Source of the DNA: Chitinophaga sp. CF418
GTDB taxonomy: Bacteria > Bacteroidota > Bacteroidia > Chitinophagales > Chitinophagaceae
NCBI RefSeq assembly: GCF_900142925.1
Contig: NZ_FRCN01000003.1
Location: forward strand, 523,300 to 587,299
Length of the DNA: 64,000 nt
Reading direction: 5' to 3'
Below, in pieces: positions 44,290-52,428 of the stretch; position 1 is the stretch's first letter; each line of letters starts with the position of its first letter. Made by a program: the position numbers and the translations under genes. The notes beneath the pieces are model-generated. The model was not told where the DNA came from and made no database searches. It saw only the letters and a program-made list of their open reading frames with translations.

Positions 44290-45327
44290 TTAAAAATAGC
44301 GGGGATTGGATGTACTGAAAAGCTTTGAATTAAATAATAGACCGATCGAAAGTTCATGCGAGCCTCCCTGTATACCTGCCAGTTTGTTCATGCTATAATC
44401 ATAGGAATAACCTACACGGAACTTAGGAGAGATGTAGTATTCGAGGATAGCACTTGCCGCATTGGCTTTGTCAAGTGATGTATTGCTTACAACTGATTTC
44501 TTGTTGAATACAGAGAGATTTGTTCTGTAGGAACCACCTATCCATAAAAGTTCATCAATATGCATCATCAATGTTGCGTCCAGACCTGCAGGACCTGCGA
44601 AGTCAGTTTTAAACAGCACTGATGGTTTAAGGTAAATGTTGTCATTCACCGGGAACATGTAACCTGCGGTTATATAAACATGTTGTTTTCTTTTGATACT
44701 CTCATATGTATATCCTCTCCATTTATAACCGGAGCTGCTGTACTTGGAAAAGAGATCCAGTGCAGAGACACCGATATAAAGTGAAGGAGTATAGTAATAG
44801 ATACCTACACGTGCATCGGGAGCAGTAGACTTGGCAGAACCGTCAGGAATGATACGATCGCCGTTATCCAGGTAGACCAGGTCTTTACCGCTCAGGCCAT
44901 ACTGTGTTGCACCCACGCCGAGACCGAGGCATAGGCGGCGGGTATCTTCTTCATCCAGTCGTATGCGGTATGAATAGGAAGCATAAAGGGAAATAGCGCT
45001 CTGAGGACCCAGATTATCCATCATAGCCTGTACACCCAGGCCAACGTTTGCGTCTTTGGCACCTCTGTTCAGTGGACCGTCCAGCGATACGCTGGCCGTA
45101 CGTGGAGCACCGTCTATACCTGTCCACTGCTGGCGGAAAGCGGCGTTAAGATGTAGTACATCCTTATAACCTGCATATGCGGGATTGATGCTCAATCCGT
45201 TGAAGATATACTGGCTGAACTGGACACTCTGCTGGGCACGGGAACCTGCTGCCAGGCAAAGTAATAATACTACAGTAAACCATTTTTTTGTCATGTACAT
45301 AATTGCACTTTTAGGATCACAGTTCAT
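44290..45327 (-). CDS. PorP/SprF family type IX secretion-associated outer-membrane protein (third of three)
   Basis: This 345-residue PorP/SprF protein has the family opening SVQFSQYIFNGLSINPAYAG and FRQQWTGIDGAPRTASVSLD. It ends in a barrel with YYISPKFRVGYSYDYSMNKL and the terminal NPRYF. The ATG at 45327 overlaps the stop of the upstream adhesin gene as TAATG, a translational-coupling arrangement. Internal ATGs at 45300 or 45294 would give a shorter, more standard signal peptide (MTKKWFTVVLLLCLAAGSRA), so the true start is uncertain. The tight coupling suggests this copy serves the DUF11/CHU_C adhesin encoded immediately before it. Confidence 0.91.
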   Translation of the reverse strand: MNCDPKSAIMYMTKKWFTVVLLLCLAAGSRAQQSVQFSQYIFNGLSINPAYAGYKDVLHLNAAFRQQWTGIDGAPRTASVSLDGPLNRGAKDANVGLGVQAMMDNLGPQSAISLYASYSYRIRLDEEDTRRLCLGLGVGATQYGLSGKDLVYLDNGDRIIPDGSAKSTAPDARVGIYYYTPSLYIGVSALDLFSKYSSSGYKWRGYTYESIKRKQHVYITAGYMFPVNDNIYLKPSVLFKTDFAGPAGLDATLMMHIDELLWIGGSYRTNLSVFNKKSVVSNTSLDKANAASAILEYYISPKFRVGYSYDYSMNKLAGIQGGSHELSIGLLFNSKLFSTSNPRYF

Positions 45328-47102
45328 TATCTAATAATCATTACCCAGCCTTTGAAAACTTTTACCCCTTCGGTAGGGCTGTTCAACTCAAGGCGGTAGT
45401 AATAGGTACCTTCGCTTAATCCCGTCGCATCCCAGTTGTTCTGATAGTCCTTGTTCTGGTATACAACACCTCCCCAACGGTTGAATATAAATAATCCGCT
45501 GTTAGGGTATTTATCGATTCCTCTTACTATAAAGTAGTCGTTCTTACCGTCTGCGTTTGGCGTTACCACGTTGGAGATCACCATACCTGCAGCTTTACCA
45601 GCTGTCTTGATACTTGTTACGGTTCCCTTGTCGCAACCTGCTTCTTTAGGATCGCAATGGTATGTTGCTTTGGAAGTAGAGTCGGAGTTACCACCGATCT
45701 GGATCCTTGCTGTGTTATCAATGCTCTTTATACCATCAGGCAGAGGATCAACTTTTACTTTAAAGTGGAGTGTGGCAATTGCACCGGCAGCCAGGTTATT
45801 TACCGCCCACATTACTGTGTTTGAACCTACGAGGTGGATACCACCATCAGTAGCGGATGCGAAAGTTGTCAGGGCAGGAACCGGATCACTTACCTGGAGG
45901 GTAGGGATAGTAATGTTACCTGTGTTGCGTACATATATAATATATGACAGTTCTTCACCTGAGGTTACACTAGCCTCACCGCTGGCGTTCAGTACTATTT
46001 TCCATCCTTCAAAAGAGGTCACACTCACGATAGGAATAGTAGTAGATGGTTTACCTGCGCCATTTGGATCCGGCTGGTTAGGATCTGTAGCGAGAGATGG
46101 CAGTGTCGGAACGGCTCCTTTACCGTTCCCGTTATTTACATAAGCTGTATTTTCTATGGCTTTGGCGCCTGTCAGGTCTGTTGCTACTCTTACACGGAAG
46201 GAACGTACAATAGATTGTCCCGGATCGATGGCGGGAACAGTCCATGACAGCAGGTTATTGGCATCAGGAGCTGCATCCGGTGCATCGTAGAAGTTAGTAT
46301 ATACAGGAACGTAGTCAGTGATGATTACATTGGTCAGCTGCTCTGTACCGGTGTTCTGTACGTGTATTACGTATGTAACCAGGTCGCCTGACTGGATAGT
46401 ACCGTTTGGACCAGTACCGGTATAGTTTACGCTCTTCCAGTTGATGGAGTTCATACCGTTATCAACCGGGGTCCTTGTAGAAGGCCATCCTTTGTCAGTA
46501 CCAATAGCGGCGTTGATGTTATTGTCAACTGCAGGCGCAAAAGTGTGCTGTAATCCGTTTCCATCTCCGATATCTACATAACCGGTATTATTAATATAGT
46601 CCACACCGGCTAAAGAACCATCTACGTTCACTGAAAAGGAAACTGAGGTCTGTGCTCCCGGGGCAAGCGCGAGATTGTTCCATGACAGCACATCATTATT
46701 AAGCGTCCCACCCGGGGAGGCGCCATAAAAAATGGTGTGTATAGGCAGTGTGTCTACTACACGCACTGTCAGGGCTTCATCACCGGTATTTTTAATAAAG
46801 ATCTTATAGTCGATCTGATCTCCCACCTTCACAGCACCGTCAGTACCTGAACCGTTATAGGAATATGTCACCCATATGTCAACGGATTTGGTATAAGGTT
46901 TACCATTAACGGTAACACCAGTAGCTGCTTTTTTTACGGCTGTCGGAATATTTGCCTTCGCTGGCAACCAGGTCATACCCACTATAAAAAGTAGCATGAA
47001 CAGGCAGCGATCAGACATCTTTTTAATATCGGTAAAGACCCGGCCAACTCGCAGCTGCATCATTTTTTGCAGATTTAAGCGAGAATTATAATTTATGCGC
47101 AT
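45327..47102 (-). CDS. DUF11-repeat surface adhesin with CHU_C (T9SS type B) C-terminus
   Basis: This 591-residue secreted protein has a signal peptide core at about 30-50 (CLFMLLFIVGMTWLPAKA). Starts at codon 14, 15 or 29 are possible alternatives to the ATG at 47102. Three DUF11-type beta-sandwich repeats follow, at about 65-190, 215-335 and 355-480. Each has a variant of VGDQIDYKIFIKNTGDEALT, SGDLVTYVIHVQNTGTEQLT or SGEELSYIIYVRNTGNITIP. The last 85 residues are a CHU_C sorting domain (VVTPNADGKNDYFIVRGID, GLFIFNRWGGVVY, GLSEGTYYYRLEL). It is the first gene of a three-gene operon with PorP/SprF and OmpA genes. A cell-surface adhesin role is inferred from domain type and context. Confidence 0.9.
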   Translation of the reverse strand: MRINYNSRLNLQKMMQLRVGRVFTDIKKMSDRCLFMLLFIVGMTWLPAKANIPTAVKKAATGVTVNGKPYTKSVDIWVTYSYNGSGTDGAVKVGDQIDYKIFIKNTGDEALTVRVVDTLPIHTIFYGASPGGTLNNDVLSWNNLALAPGAQTSVSFSVNVDGSLAGVDYINNTGYVDIGDGNGLQHTFAPAVDNNINAAIGTDKGWPSTRTPVDNGMNSINWKSVNYTGTGPNGTIQSGDLVTYVIHVQNTGTEQLTNVIITDYVPVYTNFYDAPDAAPDANNLLSWTVPAIDPGQSIVRSFRVRVATDLTGAKAIENTAYVNNGNGKGAVPTLPSLATDPNQPDPNGAGKPSTTIPIVSVTSFEGWKIVLNASGEASVTSGEELSYIIYVRNTGNITIPTLQVSDPVPALTTFASATDGGIHLVGSNTVMWAVNNLAAGAIATLHFKVKVDPLPDGIKSIDNTARIQIGGNSDSTSKATYHCDPKEAGCDKGTVTSIKTAGKAAGMVISNVVTPNADGKNDYFIVRGIDKYPNSGLFIFNRWGGVVYQNKDYQNNWDATGLSEGTYYYRLELNSPTEGVKVFKGWVMIIR

Positions 47103-47163
47103 AGGCTTAGGATTACTGCAAGTAGTGTATTGTGAATGCTATTGTACCAATGTTTAGCTCTCA

Positions 47164-47295
47164 TTAGAAACGCCGTGCACCAATTGTCATCTTGTTATTA
47201 TATATATAGATCCGGGCAAGCCGGGGACGATGGTCAGGCATATGGAATACCGCTCTCAGAGCGGTCCACAATTCGTATAAGGCAGCTTTCTTCAT
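47164..47295 (-). CDS. Possible 43-aa small protein upstream of the adhesin operon
   Basis: An ATG at 47295 opens a 43-codon frame beginning MKKAALYELWTALRAVFH and ending TIGARRF, with a TAA stop 61 bp before the adhesin start. It has a basic start and an amphipathic-looking helix, but no recognised family and no clear ribosome-binding site. A hairpin at 47250-47264 lies within it. It could equally be chance, a decayed gene, or a leader peptide of the operon. Confidence 0.3.
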   Translation of the reverse strand: MKKAALYELWTALRAVFHMPDHRPRLARIYIYNNKMTIGARRF

Positions 47296-47656
47296 TGGTC
47301 TAGGATTATGATTTATAAATATCCGACAGTCAAGGATATAGTAAATTCGAATATAAAAATATCTATATTTATTGATAAAACAATATCTTTTTAAAAATTA
47401 ATGAGCATTAACCCCTCCTACTTCTCAGTTATAAATCAGAACATTACAAATGAAATTGGGGCACATACTATGCAAATTGGCATATAAAAATGGCCATTTT
47501 CCGGGATTAATCAAATGATGTTTTATGAACATATGACCCCTTGAATCACCTTACTGCTGAAGGCTTCGGGGCGTTCAAATATATATTTTGTTTCATACAA
47601 TAAATATATGGGAGCAGAGCGTTATAACTACCTTTATCGACCCTACGAAGAGTCGG

Positions 47657-47702
47657 GTTATCCACATTTTTTAACCTGAAACCGACCCGAAATGTGGATA
47701 AC
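47657..47702. promoter_or_regulatory. Inverted pair of perfect DnaA boxes
   Basis: TTATCCACA at 47658-47666 and its reverse complement TGTGGATAA at 47693-47701 are exact matches to the bacterial DnaA box. They form a perfect 13-bp inverted repeat (47657-47669 and 47690-47702) with a 20-bp spacer. An AT-rich stretch lies about 260 bp to the left. Two boxes alone do not define an origin; a DnaA-regulated promoter or titration site is as likely. Confidence 0.55.
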
Positions 47703-48287
47703 TTTTGTTGCTGTGCTTGTACGCATATTTTCAAAATGGCATTTTCTGTAATATTATTTTATCCTATTTATATGAGATTCTCCCTTTCAAATGATTCACA
47801 GCATAAAATTTCCATATGTGAACAAATCACTATATTTACTAATATAATTGTAGTCACTTAGACACTTTACCAGACCCGGCGGGAATAGCAGTAAGTATAT
47901 GCTCACCTTTTTTTGAGTACTAGCGCTTATTTTATATATGACGAAGATCATTAGTTGAAATCGCACCCGTTATTCTATTCATATTTACGCCACTGGAAAG
48001 ACCATTCCCATATCTTCTACCTGAAAGACCATGTTTAAAAACAGCTGATGGAGGCTGCACGCGCAACGGAAATTAACTATGCCAAACGTGTGTCTGCGTC
48101 TACCGCTTAACTACTTAATATTAACCAATTTAAAATGCACACGACCATTCCATTCTGTTATTACACGAGTTATTCTGGCCTGCGAAGACCGGAGCCATTA
48201 AACATGCCTGATCAGTATACGCCATATATATGGGTATTGTAATCGGTTACATTCATACCTGTATATCAACCTGCAAACACTTTTCTG

Positions 48288-48953
48288 ATGAATACTGCAG
48301 TCTATAAAATTTTACTTGTAGATGAGGATCAGGTATTTGTAAGACAGACCCGGCAGTTATTGATTACCCAATCTTATGATATCTATACAGCCTCCTCAGA
48401 AGAAGAAGGAATCATCATCTGCCAGCAACAGCAACCCGATCTTATCATTTGTGGTGCACACCTGCGCGGAACAGGCGGGCATCATTTCATTATGGCACTA
48501 AGGAACGACCCTGGTTTTGATCATATTCCGCTGATCTTCATCAGTGTAAAAGATAACAAACAGGAAATGCGCATGGCCATGAACCTTGGAGCAGATGACT
48601 ACCTGGCAAGGCCGTTCAGAAAACGCGACCTGCTGCTCAGCATCCGTTCGCGACTGGGCCGCTTCGCAAAGTTCAATCATGTGCATACACCTGACGAAAC
48701 CAGAAGTGTATCCCTTGCTAACTCATCCACCGCACAACAGGCACTGTATCACAGGCTTGGTAAAGCTGAAAACCGCATCATAAAAATGATTGCGGAAGGT
48801 AAAAGCACCAAGCAGATGGCTGATGAATTAAATGTGAGCATACGTACTATCGAAAATCACAGATACAGAATAGCAGGCAAGCTTGGTATTGCCGGTCGCA
48901 ATGCGCTGACCGAATTTGTGATCAGAAATATTATACAGCAGCAGAAACAGTAG
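48288..48953 (+). CDS. Response-regulator-like protein with atypical receiver and LuxR-type HTH
   Basis: This 221-residue protein has a receiver-like domain (1-120) and a LuxR/GerE-type helix-turn-helix (about 155-215, IIKMIAEGKSTKQMADELNV, SIRTIENHRYRIAGKLGIA). The acidic pocket is present (LLVDED, residues 9-14) and a receiver-type GADDYLARPF segment is visible. The phospho-acceptor aspartate that should follow LIIC is Gly56, and the conserved Lys of the KPF motif is Arg. It therefore probably does not work by ordinary phosphorylation. It is the first plus-strand gene after the 1.2-kb intergenic region, with no histidine kinase in the window. It may regulate the adhesin operon opposite it or the peptidase gene downstream (inference). 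Confidence 0.88.
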   Translation: MNTAVYKILLVDEDQVFVRQTRQLLITQSYDIYTASSEEEGIIICQQQQPDLIICGAHLRGTGGHHFIMALRNDPGFDHIPLIFISVKDNKQEMRMAMNLGADDYLARPFRKRDLLLSIRSRLGRFAKFNHVHTPDETRSVSLANSSTAQQALYHRLGKAENRIIKMIAEGKSTKQMADELNVSIRTIENHRYRIAGKLGIAGRNALTEFVIRNIIQQQKQ

Positions 48954-48970
48954 CCCACTGGAATCGTGAT

Positions 48971-49103
48971 TAAGGATCAGGAATCAGAAACTCAGTACAG
49001 CAGCGCTTCTCAGAGATGCAGACTGCGATGAATTGACTAAAGTATCAAAATGTCAATTTGTATTCGTATTTTCTCATTCCTGATTCTTAATTCCTGATTC
49101 TTA
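48971..49103. repeat. Inverted and direct copies of a 14-bp ATTCCTGATTCTTA-type motif
   Basis: ATTCCTGATTCTTA occurs twice in tandem (49076-49089, 49090-49103). An inverted copy with one mismatch lies at 48971-48984. Related sequence forms the arms of the hairpin at 37477-37513. It fills much of the gap between the regulator and peptidase genes and could act as a loose terminator or be a dispersed intergenic repeat. Confidence 0.55.
49033..49060 (+). promoter_or_regulatory. Possible promoter of the S9 peptidase gene
   Basis: TTG (49033-49035), a 17-nt spacer and TCAATTTG (49053-49060) approximate the Bacteroidota promoter with one mismatch in the -7 box. It lies 58 bp before the ATG. Confidence is low because it rests only on similarity. 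Confidence 0.3.
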
Positions 49104-49118
49104 ATTTTCCTGCTGCTC

Positions 49119-51209
49119 ATGATCAGATCTGTCCTTCTCTCCACAACCCTTCTCCTGCATATATGCAGCGTAAACGCCCAGCAGTTTACTATGGAAGCGG
49201 TTACCAGTTATCCCTTCCCTTCCGTTCTTACCAGCGCATCTACCGGTAGTGGTATTGCCTGGGCCTTAAATGAACAGGGAAAAAGGAATGTATATGTTGC
49301 CGCAGGTCCTGATTTTACTCCCCGGAAACTCACTGACTATACGCTCGACGACGGGCAGGAGATCAGCAGTCTTTCTATCTCGCCCGATGGTAAATGGGTG
49401 GTGTATATCCGTGGAGGTGATCATGGTGGAAAGGATGCCAGTAATCCTGTGAATGCTACGCATCTACCGCTGCCTCCCAAAACAGAGGTATGGTCAGTTC
49501 CTTTTGCTGGCGGTACGGCCAGAATATTGTCGGAGGGCGACTATGCAACTATCTCGCCCCATGGCGACAGTGTTGCATTCATTAAGGGTGGGCAGATATG
49601 GATCGCTCCCATAGACGGCGCCTCTCCTGCCCGGAACCTGCTTACGCTCAAAGGTTCCTGCCATAGTATTGCGTGGGGCCCCGATAGCGCCGGACTGGCT
49701 TTTGTGAATAACCGCAACGACCATTCCTACATTGGCGTATACCGCAATACGGCCACCCCATTGCAATGGATAGCTCCAGGCTTTTCAAAAGATCTTTCTC
49801 CCCGTTGGTCGCCCGACGGGAAGCAGATTGCTTTTATCCGTACACCCGGTACCGGCGGCGCTCCGGATTCCCTGCTTGCCCGTAAACACCAGCCCTGGGC
49901 TATCTGGACAGCAGATGTATCCAGCGGGGAAGGCAGGCTGTTATGGAAAGCTCCTGTTACACTGTCCGGCTCCTTCCCTACCACAGACGGTAATACGAAT
50001 CTCAACTGGCCAGTAGCCGACAGAATCGTATTCCTCTCCTACCACGATGGATGGCCACATCTCTATTCCATCACTCCCGGCGGAGGCACCCCCCTGTTAT
50101 TAACGCCAGGCGCTTTTATGGTAGAACATATTGAGTCCAGTCCCGATGGCAAATGGATCGTATTCAGCGCCAATACAGGCCCCACACCGGCTGATATTGA
50201 CCGAAGGCATCTCGCACGCGTACCGGTAGATAAAGCGGCTATGGAAATACTCACCTCCGGAGAAGGTATTGAAACCTACCCTGTCGTAACCGGCGACGGC
50301 CATACTATCGCCTCACTTACTGCTACCGCACGGCAACCCTTACTGCCGGCCGTAATGCCATTCAGGAAGGGCGTTCCCAAAGTAACAGGCAGAACACTGC
50401 TGCCCCCCAGCTTCCCCGAGGCGCAAATGGTCATCCCAACACCGGTTACCTTCAAAGCGCCCGATGGTACCCTGGTACATGCACAACTGTTCGAACCGAA
50501 AAACAAGGCAAAGAAATATCCTGCTATTGTATACATCCACGGCGGCCCACAGCGCCAGATGCTGCTGGGCTGGCATTACATGGATTATTACGCCAATGGA
50601 TATGCTGTGAACCAGTACCTGGCCAGCCAGGGATTTATTGTACTGTCGGTGAACTACCGCCTGGGTATCGGTTATGGATATGAATTCCACAAGCCGCCAC
50701 ATGCGGGCATCATTGGGGCGGCTGAATACCAGGATATCAAAGCTGCCGGCGAATGGCTGGCGGCGCAATCACAGGTGGACGCTACAAAGATCGGGGTGTA
50801 TGGCGGCTCCTATGGAGGCTTTCTGACTGCACACGCCCTGGGCAGGGACTCAAAACTATTCGCCGCAGGCGTCGATATACACGGTGTACATAACCGTACT
50901 CCATTTTTACCTCCCCCGTCAGCTAACCCGGCTCCCGATGTTGATACCGCCTTAAAAGTGTCCTGGCTGTCCTCACCAGTTGCCCATGTGGATACCTGGA
51001 CATCTCCCGTGCTGCTTATCCATGCCGATGACGACCGCAATGTGGAATTTAGCCAGACGATAGACCTTCTCCGCCGCCTGGAGGACAAAGGAGTGCCATT
51101 TGAGTATCTCGCCATTCCCGACGATACCCATCACTGGATGAAATACAGCAACGCCCTTACAGTAGACAAAGCGACCGTCGCATTCCTGATCAGACATCTG
51201 AAAGAATAG
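49119..51209 (+). CDS. S9 family serine peptidase (prolyl oligopeptidase/dipeptidyl-peptidase type)
   Basis: This 696-residue exported peptidase has a signal peptide (1-20, CSVNAQ) and a beta-propeller of TolB/PD40-like blades (about 30-430, SLSISPDGKWVVYIRGGDHG, SPRWSPDGKQIAFIRTPG). The alpha/beta-hydrolase domain spans about 440-696. The catalytic triad is visible: Ser564 in GVYGGSYGGF, Asp639 in LLIHADDDRNVEF, and His671 in PDDTHHW. Family members remove di- or oligopeptides from protein fragments, usually in the periplasm. It lies 165 bp after the atypical regulator gene on the same strand and ends only 2 bp from the convergent DUF4260 gene. Confidence 0.94.
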   Translation: MIRSVLLSTTLLLHICSVNAQQFTMEAVTSYPFPSVLTSASTGSGIAWALNEQGKRNVYVAAGPDFTPRKLTDYTLDDGQEISSLSISPDGKWVVYIRGGDHGGKDASNPVNATHLPLPPKTEVWSVPFAGGTARILSEGDYATISPHGDSVAFIKGGQIWIAPIDGASPARNLLTLKGSCHSIAWGPDSAGLAFVNNRNDHSYIGVYRNTATPLQWIAPGFSKDLSPRWSPDGKQIAFIRTPGTGGAPDSLLARKHQPWAIWTADVSSGEGRLLWKAPVTLSGSFPTTDGNTNLNWPVADRIVFLSYHDGWPHLYSITPGGGTPLLLTPGAFMVEHIESSPDGKWIVFSANTGPTPADIDRRHLARVPVDKAAMEILTSGEGIETYPVVTGDGHTIASLTATARQPLLPAVMPFRKGVPKVTGRTLLPPSFPEAQMVIPTPVTFKAPDGTLVHAQLFEPKNKAKKYPAIVYIHGGPQRQMLLGWHYMDYYANGYAVNQYLASQGFIVLSVNYRLGIGYGYEFHKPPHAGIIGAAEYQDIKAAGEWLAAQSQVDATKIGVYGGSYGGFLTAHALGRDSKLFAAGVDIHGVHNRTPFLPPPSANPAPDVDTALKVSWLSSPVAHVDTWTSPVLLIHADDDRNVEFSQTIDLLRRLEDKGVPFEYLAIPDDTHHWMKYSNALTVDKATVAFLIRHLKE

Positions 51210-51211
51210 GA

Positions 51212-51568
51212 TTATTGTTTCCCGATCTTCCCTAAATGGGTGTCCTTAAAACCGGTCTCATACTTTAAACCGTACCCAAACATCCTGTCCATCACCGAAT
51301 GGGCAAACAGGATGATGCCGGTAAAAACAGCCCAGTCCTGGTGAAAATACAGACCAGCCAGGTAAACGATCAGTGCAACACCCTTGTGATGCACCAGGTT
51401 ATAAAAAAAAGCGCCGGTACGGTTGCCCACCATGTACCCCAGCATAGACAGATCGGGTAAGAGGATGCATGCCGGAAACAGCCACCAGGCATACGGCGAT
51501 TGCAAATGAAAAGCGAGGATGGCGAGCAGGAAAAGCGCCAGATCTTCCAGGATAAGTATGGTTTTCAT
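51212..51568 (-). CDS. DUF4260 family small membrane protein
   Basis: This 118-residue integral membrane protein begins at the ATG at 51568. Upstream codons in frame are ignored because they lack hydrophobic pattern and family similarity. Four hydrophobic segments are visible: about 3-21 (ILILEDLALFLLAILAFHL), 25-47, 60-75 and 78-98. The sequence LLPDLSMLGYMVGNRTGAFF and the C-terminal FAHSVMDRMFGYGLKYETGF are characteristic of DUF4260. No function is established for the family. It ends 2 bp from the convergent S9 peptidase gene, so the two transcripts must overlap or terminate inside each other. Confidence 0.85.
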   Translation of the reverse strand: MKTILILEDLALFLLAILAFHLQSPYAWWLFPACILLPDLSMLGYMVGNRTGAFFYNLVHHKGVALIVYLAGLYFHQDWAVFTGIILFAHSVMDRMFGYGLKYETGFKDTHLGKIGKQ

Positions 51569-51917
51569 GAATACAGGCAGGTTTAGACAGGCCCGGCCAT
51601 AAAGATAGTTACTTATTAGCATCAGCTCCAAGTATGCGCCGGGTATACATCCGGTATGCATCGGGTTAAAGCGTATATGATGTTTGCCGGGGTGCATCCA
51701 TTCTGGTGAAATACCAGCTTCCCTGCAGGGTTGCCGGAAGGGCCCTAAGGGTATGTATTCGCTTAAGATTCGGTGTGACCTATAGCCTACAGGCTCTCTA
51801 GTATAGCATTACAGGCACTATTCTATAGCGATCGCTATAGAATAGTGCCTGTAATGCTATACTAGAGAGCCTGTAGATAGGGGAATCCACTATATTGCTA
51901 TACAGGACGAACGATAT
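51569..51917. other. Intergenic region holding the 90-bp palindrome
   Basis: This 349-bp gap between two minus-strand genes has no plausible gene. Its main feature is the perfect palindrome at 51787-51876. The rest is unremarkable. Confidence 0.6.
51787..51876. repeat. Perfect 90-bp palindrome without spacer
   Basis: Every one of the 45 bases from 51787 to 51831 pairs with its mirror base from 51876 down to 51832, with no central spacer; I checked each pair. The centre is GCGATCGC. Five further pairs (51779-51783 with 51877-51881) follow after a 3-nt bulge. It lies between the stop of the AhpD-like gene (51918) and the start of the DUF4260 gene. There is no T-tract, so it is not a standard terminator. 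Such palindromes are usually deleted or cut by SbcCD, so its presence is odd; an assembly artefact must be excluded. Confidence 0.9.
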
Positions 51918-52352
51918 TCATGCAGGCATCATCCTGGTGGCGATCCCTATCCTGTTCCAGGAGTTGATAGCCACAGCCGCCATCATTACCTGGGCGGTCA
52001 GCTGTTCTCCCAGCACCTGTATGGCCTCGTTATAAGTAGCGTCACTCACATGATTGCTGATACGGGTCACCTCTTCGGTCAGCGCCAGGATGGCTCTTTC
52101 CTCCTGAGAGAAGAAAGGCGTTTCCCTCCAGGCGTTCAGCGCGTAAATGCGTTGTTCTGTTTCTCCCAGTTTACGGGCATCTTTTGTATGCATATCAATA
52201 CAGTAAGCACAACCATTGATCTGCGAAGCCCTGATCTTGATAAGTTCCTTGTGCAGGGGAGCAATTTTCGTAGCATGAAGATATTTCTCCATAGCAAGCA
52301 TTGCTTTATAAGCTTCCGGTTCCACTTTCGACATATTAAGACGTGTTTCCAT
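51918..52352 (-). CDS. Carboxymuconolactone decarboxylase/AhpD-like protein
   Basis: This 144-residue protein of the CMD/AhpD family has the redox motif CAYC (Cys48 and Cys51) followed by His55 in NGCAYCIDMHTKDARKLGE. The C-terminal helices (ILALTEEVTRISN, ITAQVMMAA-like segments) fit the all-helical AhpD fold. Related proteins act as alkylhydroperoxidases with a CxxC thiol pair. The start is the ATG at 52352 (METRLNMSKVEPEAY), not an upstream in-frame codon. It lies 76 bp after a Crp/Fnr-type regulator gene on the same strand, which may control it; such pairs are common but the link here is inference. Confidence 0.9.
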   Translation of the reverse strand: METRLNMSKVEPEAYKAMLAMEKYLHATKIAPLHKELIKIRASQINGCAYCIDMHTKDARKLGETEQRIYALNAWRETPFFSQEERAILALTEEVTRISNHVSDATYNEAIQVLGEQLTAQVMMAAVAINSWNRIGIATRMMPA

Positions 52353-52428
52353 GATTTTATGTTTTCGTTGACACAAAATTGCAACACCGTCCGTTGCCAA
52401 AACTTAATCAAGTTCAAGAAAAGACCGT

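Larger units (their letters stand above)
47103..48287. other. AT-rich 1.2-kb divergent intergenic region
   Basis: This 1185-bp stretch separates the minus-strand adhesin operon from the plus-strand regulator gene. It holds a possible 43-codon reading frame (47164-47295), a very AT-rich segment at about 47310-47400, and an inverted pair of DnaA boxes (47657-47702). A 6-bp hairpin at 47250-47264 is also visible. No tRNA or known small RNA was recognised. Promoters for both flanking units must lie here, but none matches the consensus well. Confidence 0.6.

Noticed and set aside
47546..47734. 62-codon minus-strand frame over the DnaA boxes
   Set aside because: It has no recognisable domain or export signal, and its sequence is largely explained by the inverted DnaA-box repeat and AT-rich surroundings.
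48048..48110. 20-codon plus-strand frame (MEAARATEINYAKRVSASTA) upstream of the regulator
   Set aside because: It is too short to support, has no ribosome-binding site and no recognised family; it may be a gene remnant.
47103..48287. Chromosome origin (oriC) call
   Set aside because: Only two DnaA boxes were found and none of the usual origin neighbours (dnaA, dnaN, gyrB, gidA, parAB); kept as a finding only.
51569..51697. N-terminal extension of the DUF4260 protein to 51697
   Set aside because: The extra 43 residues lack hydrophobic pattern and family similarity; the ATG at 51568 gives the standard length.
51787..51876. The palindrome as a terminator or insertion-sequence end
   Set aside because: There is no T-tract, the symmetry is far longer than terminators need, and no transposase or target duplication is nearby.
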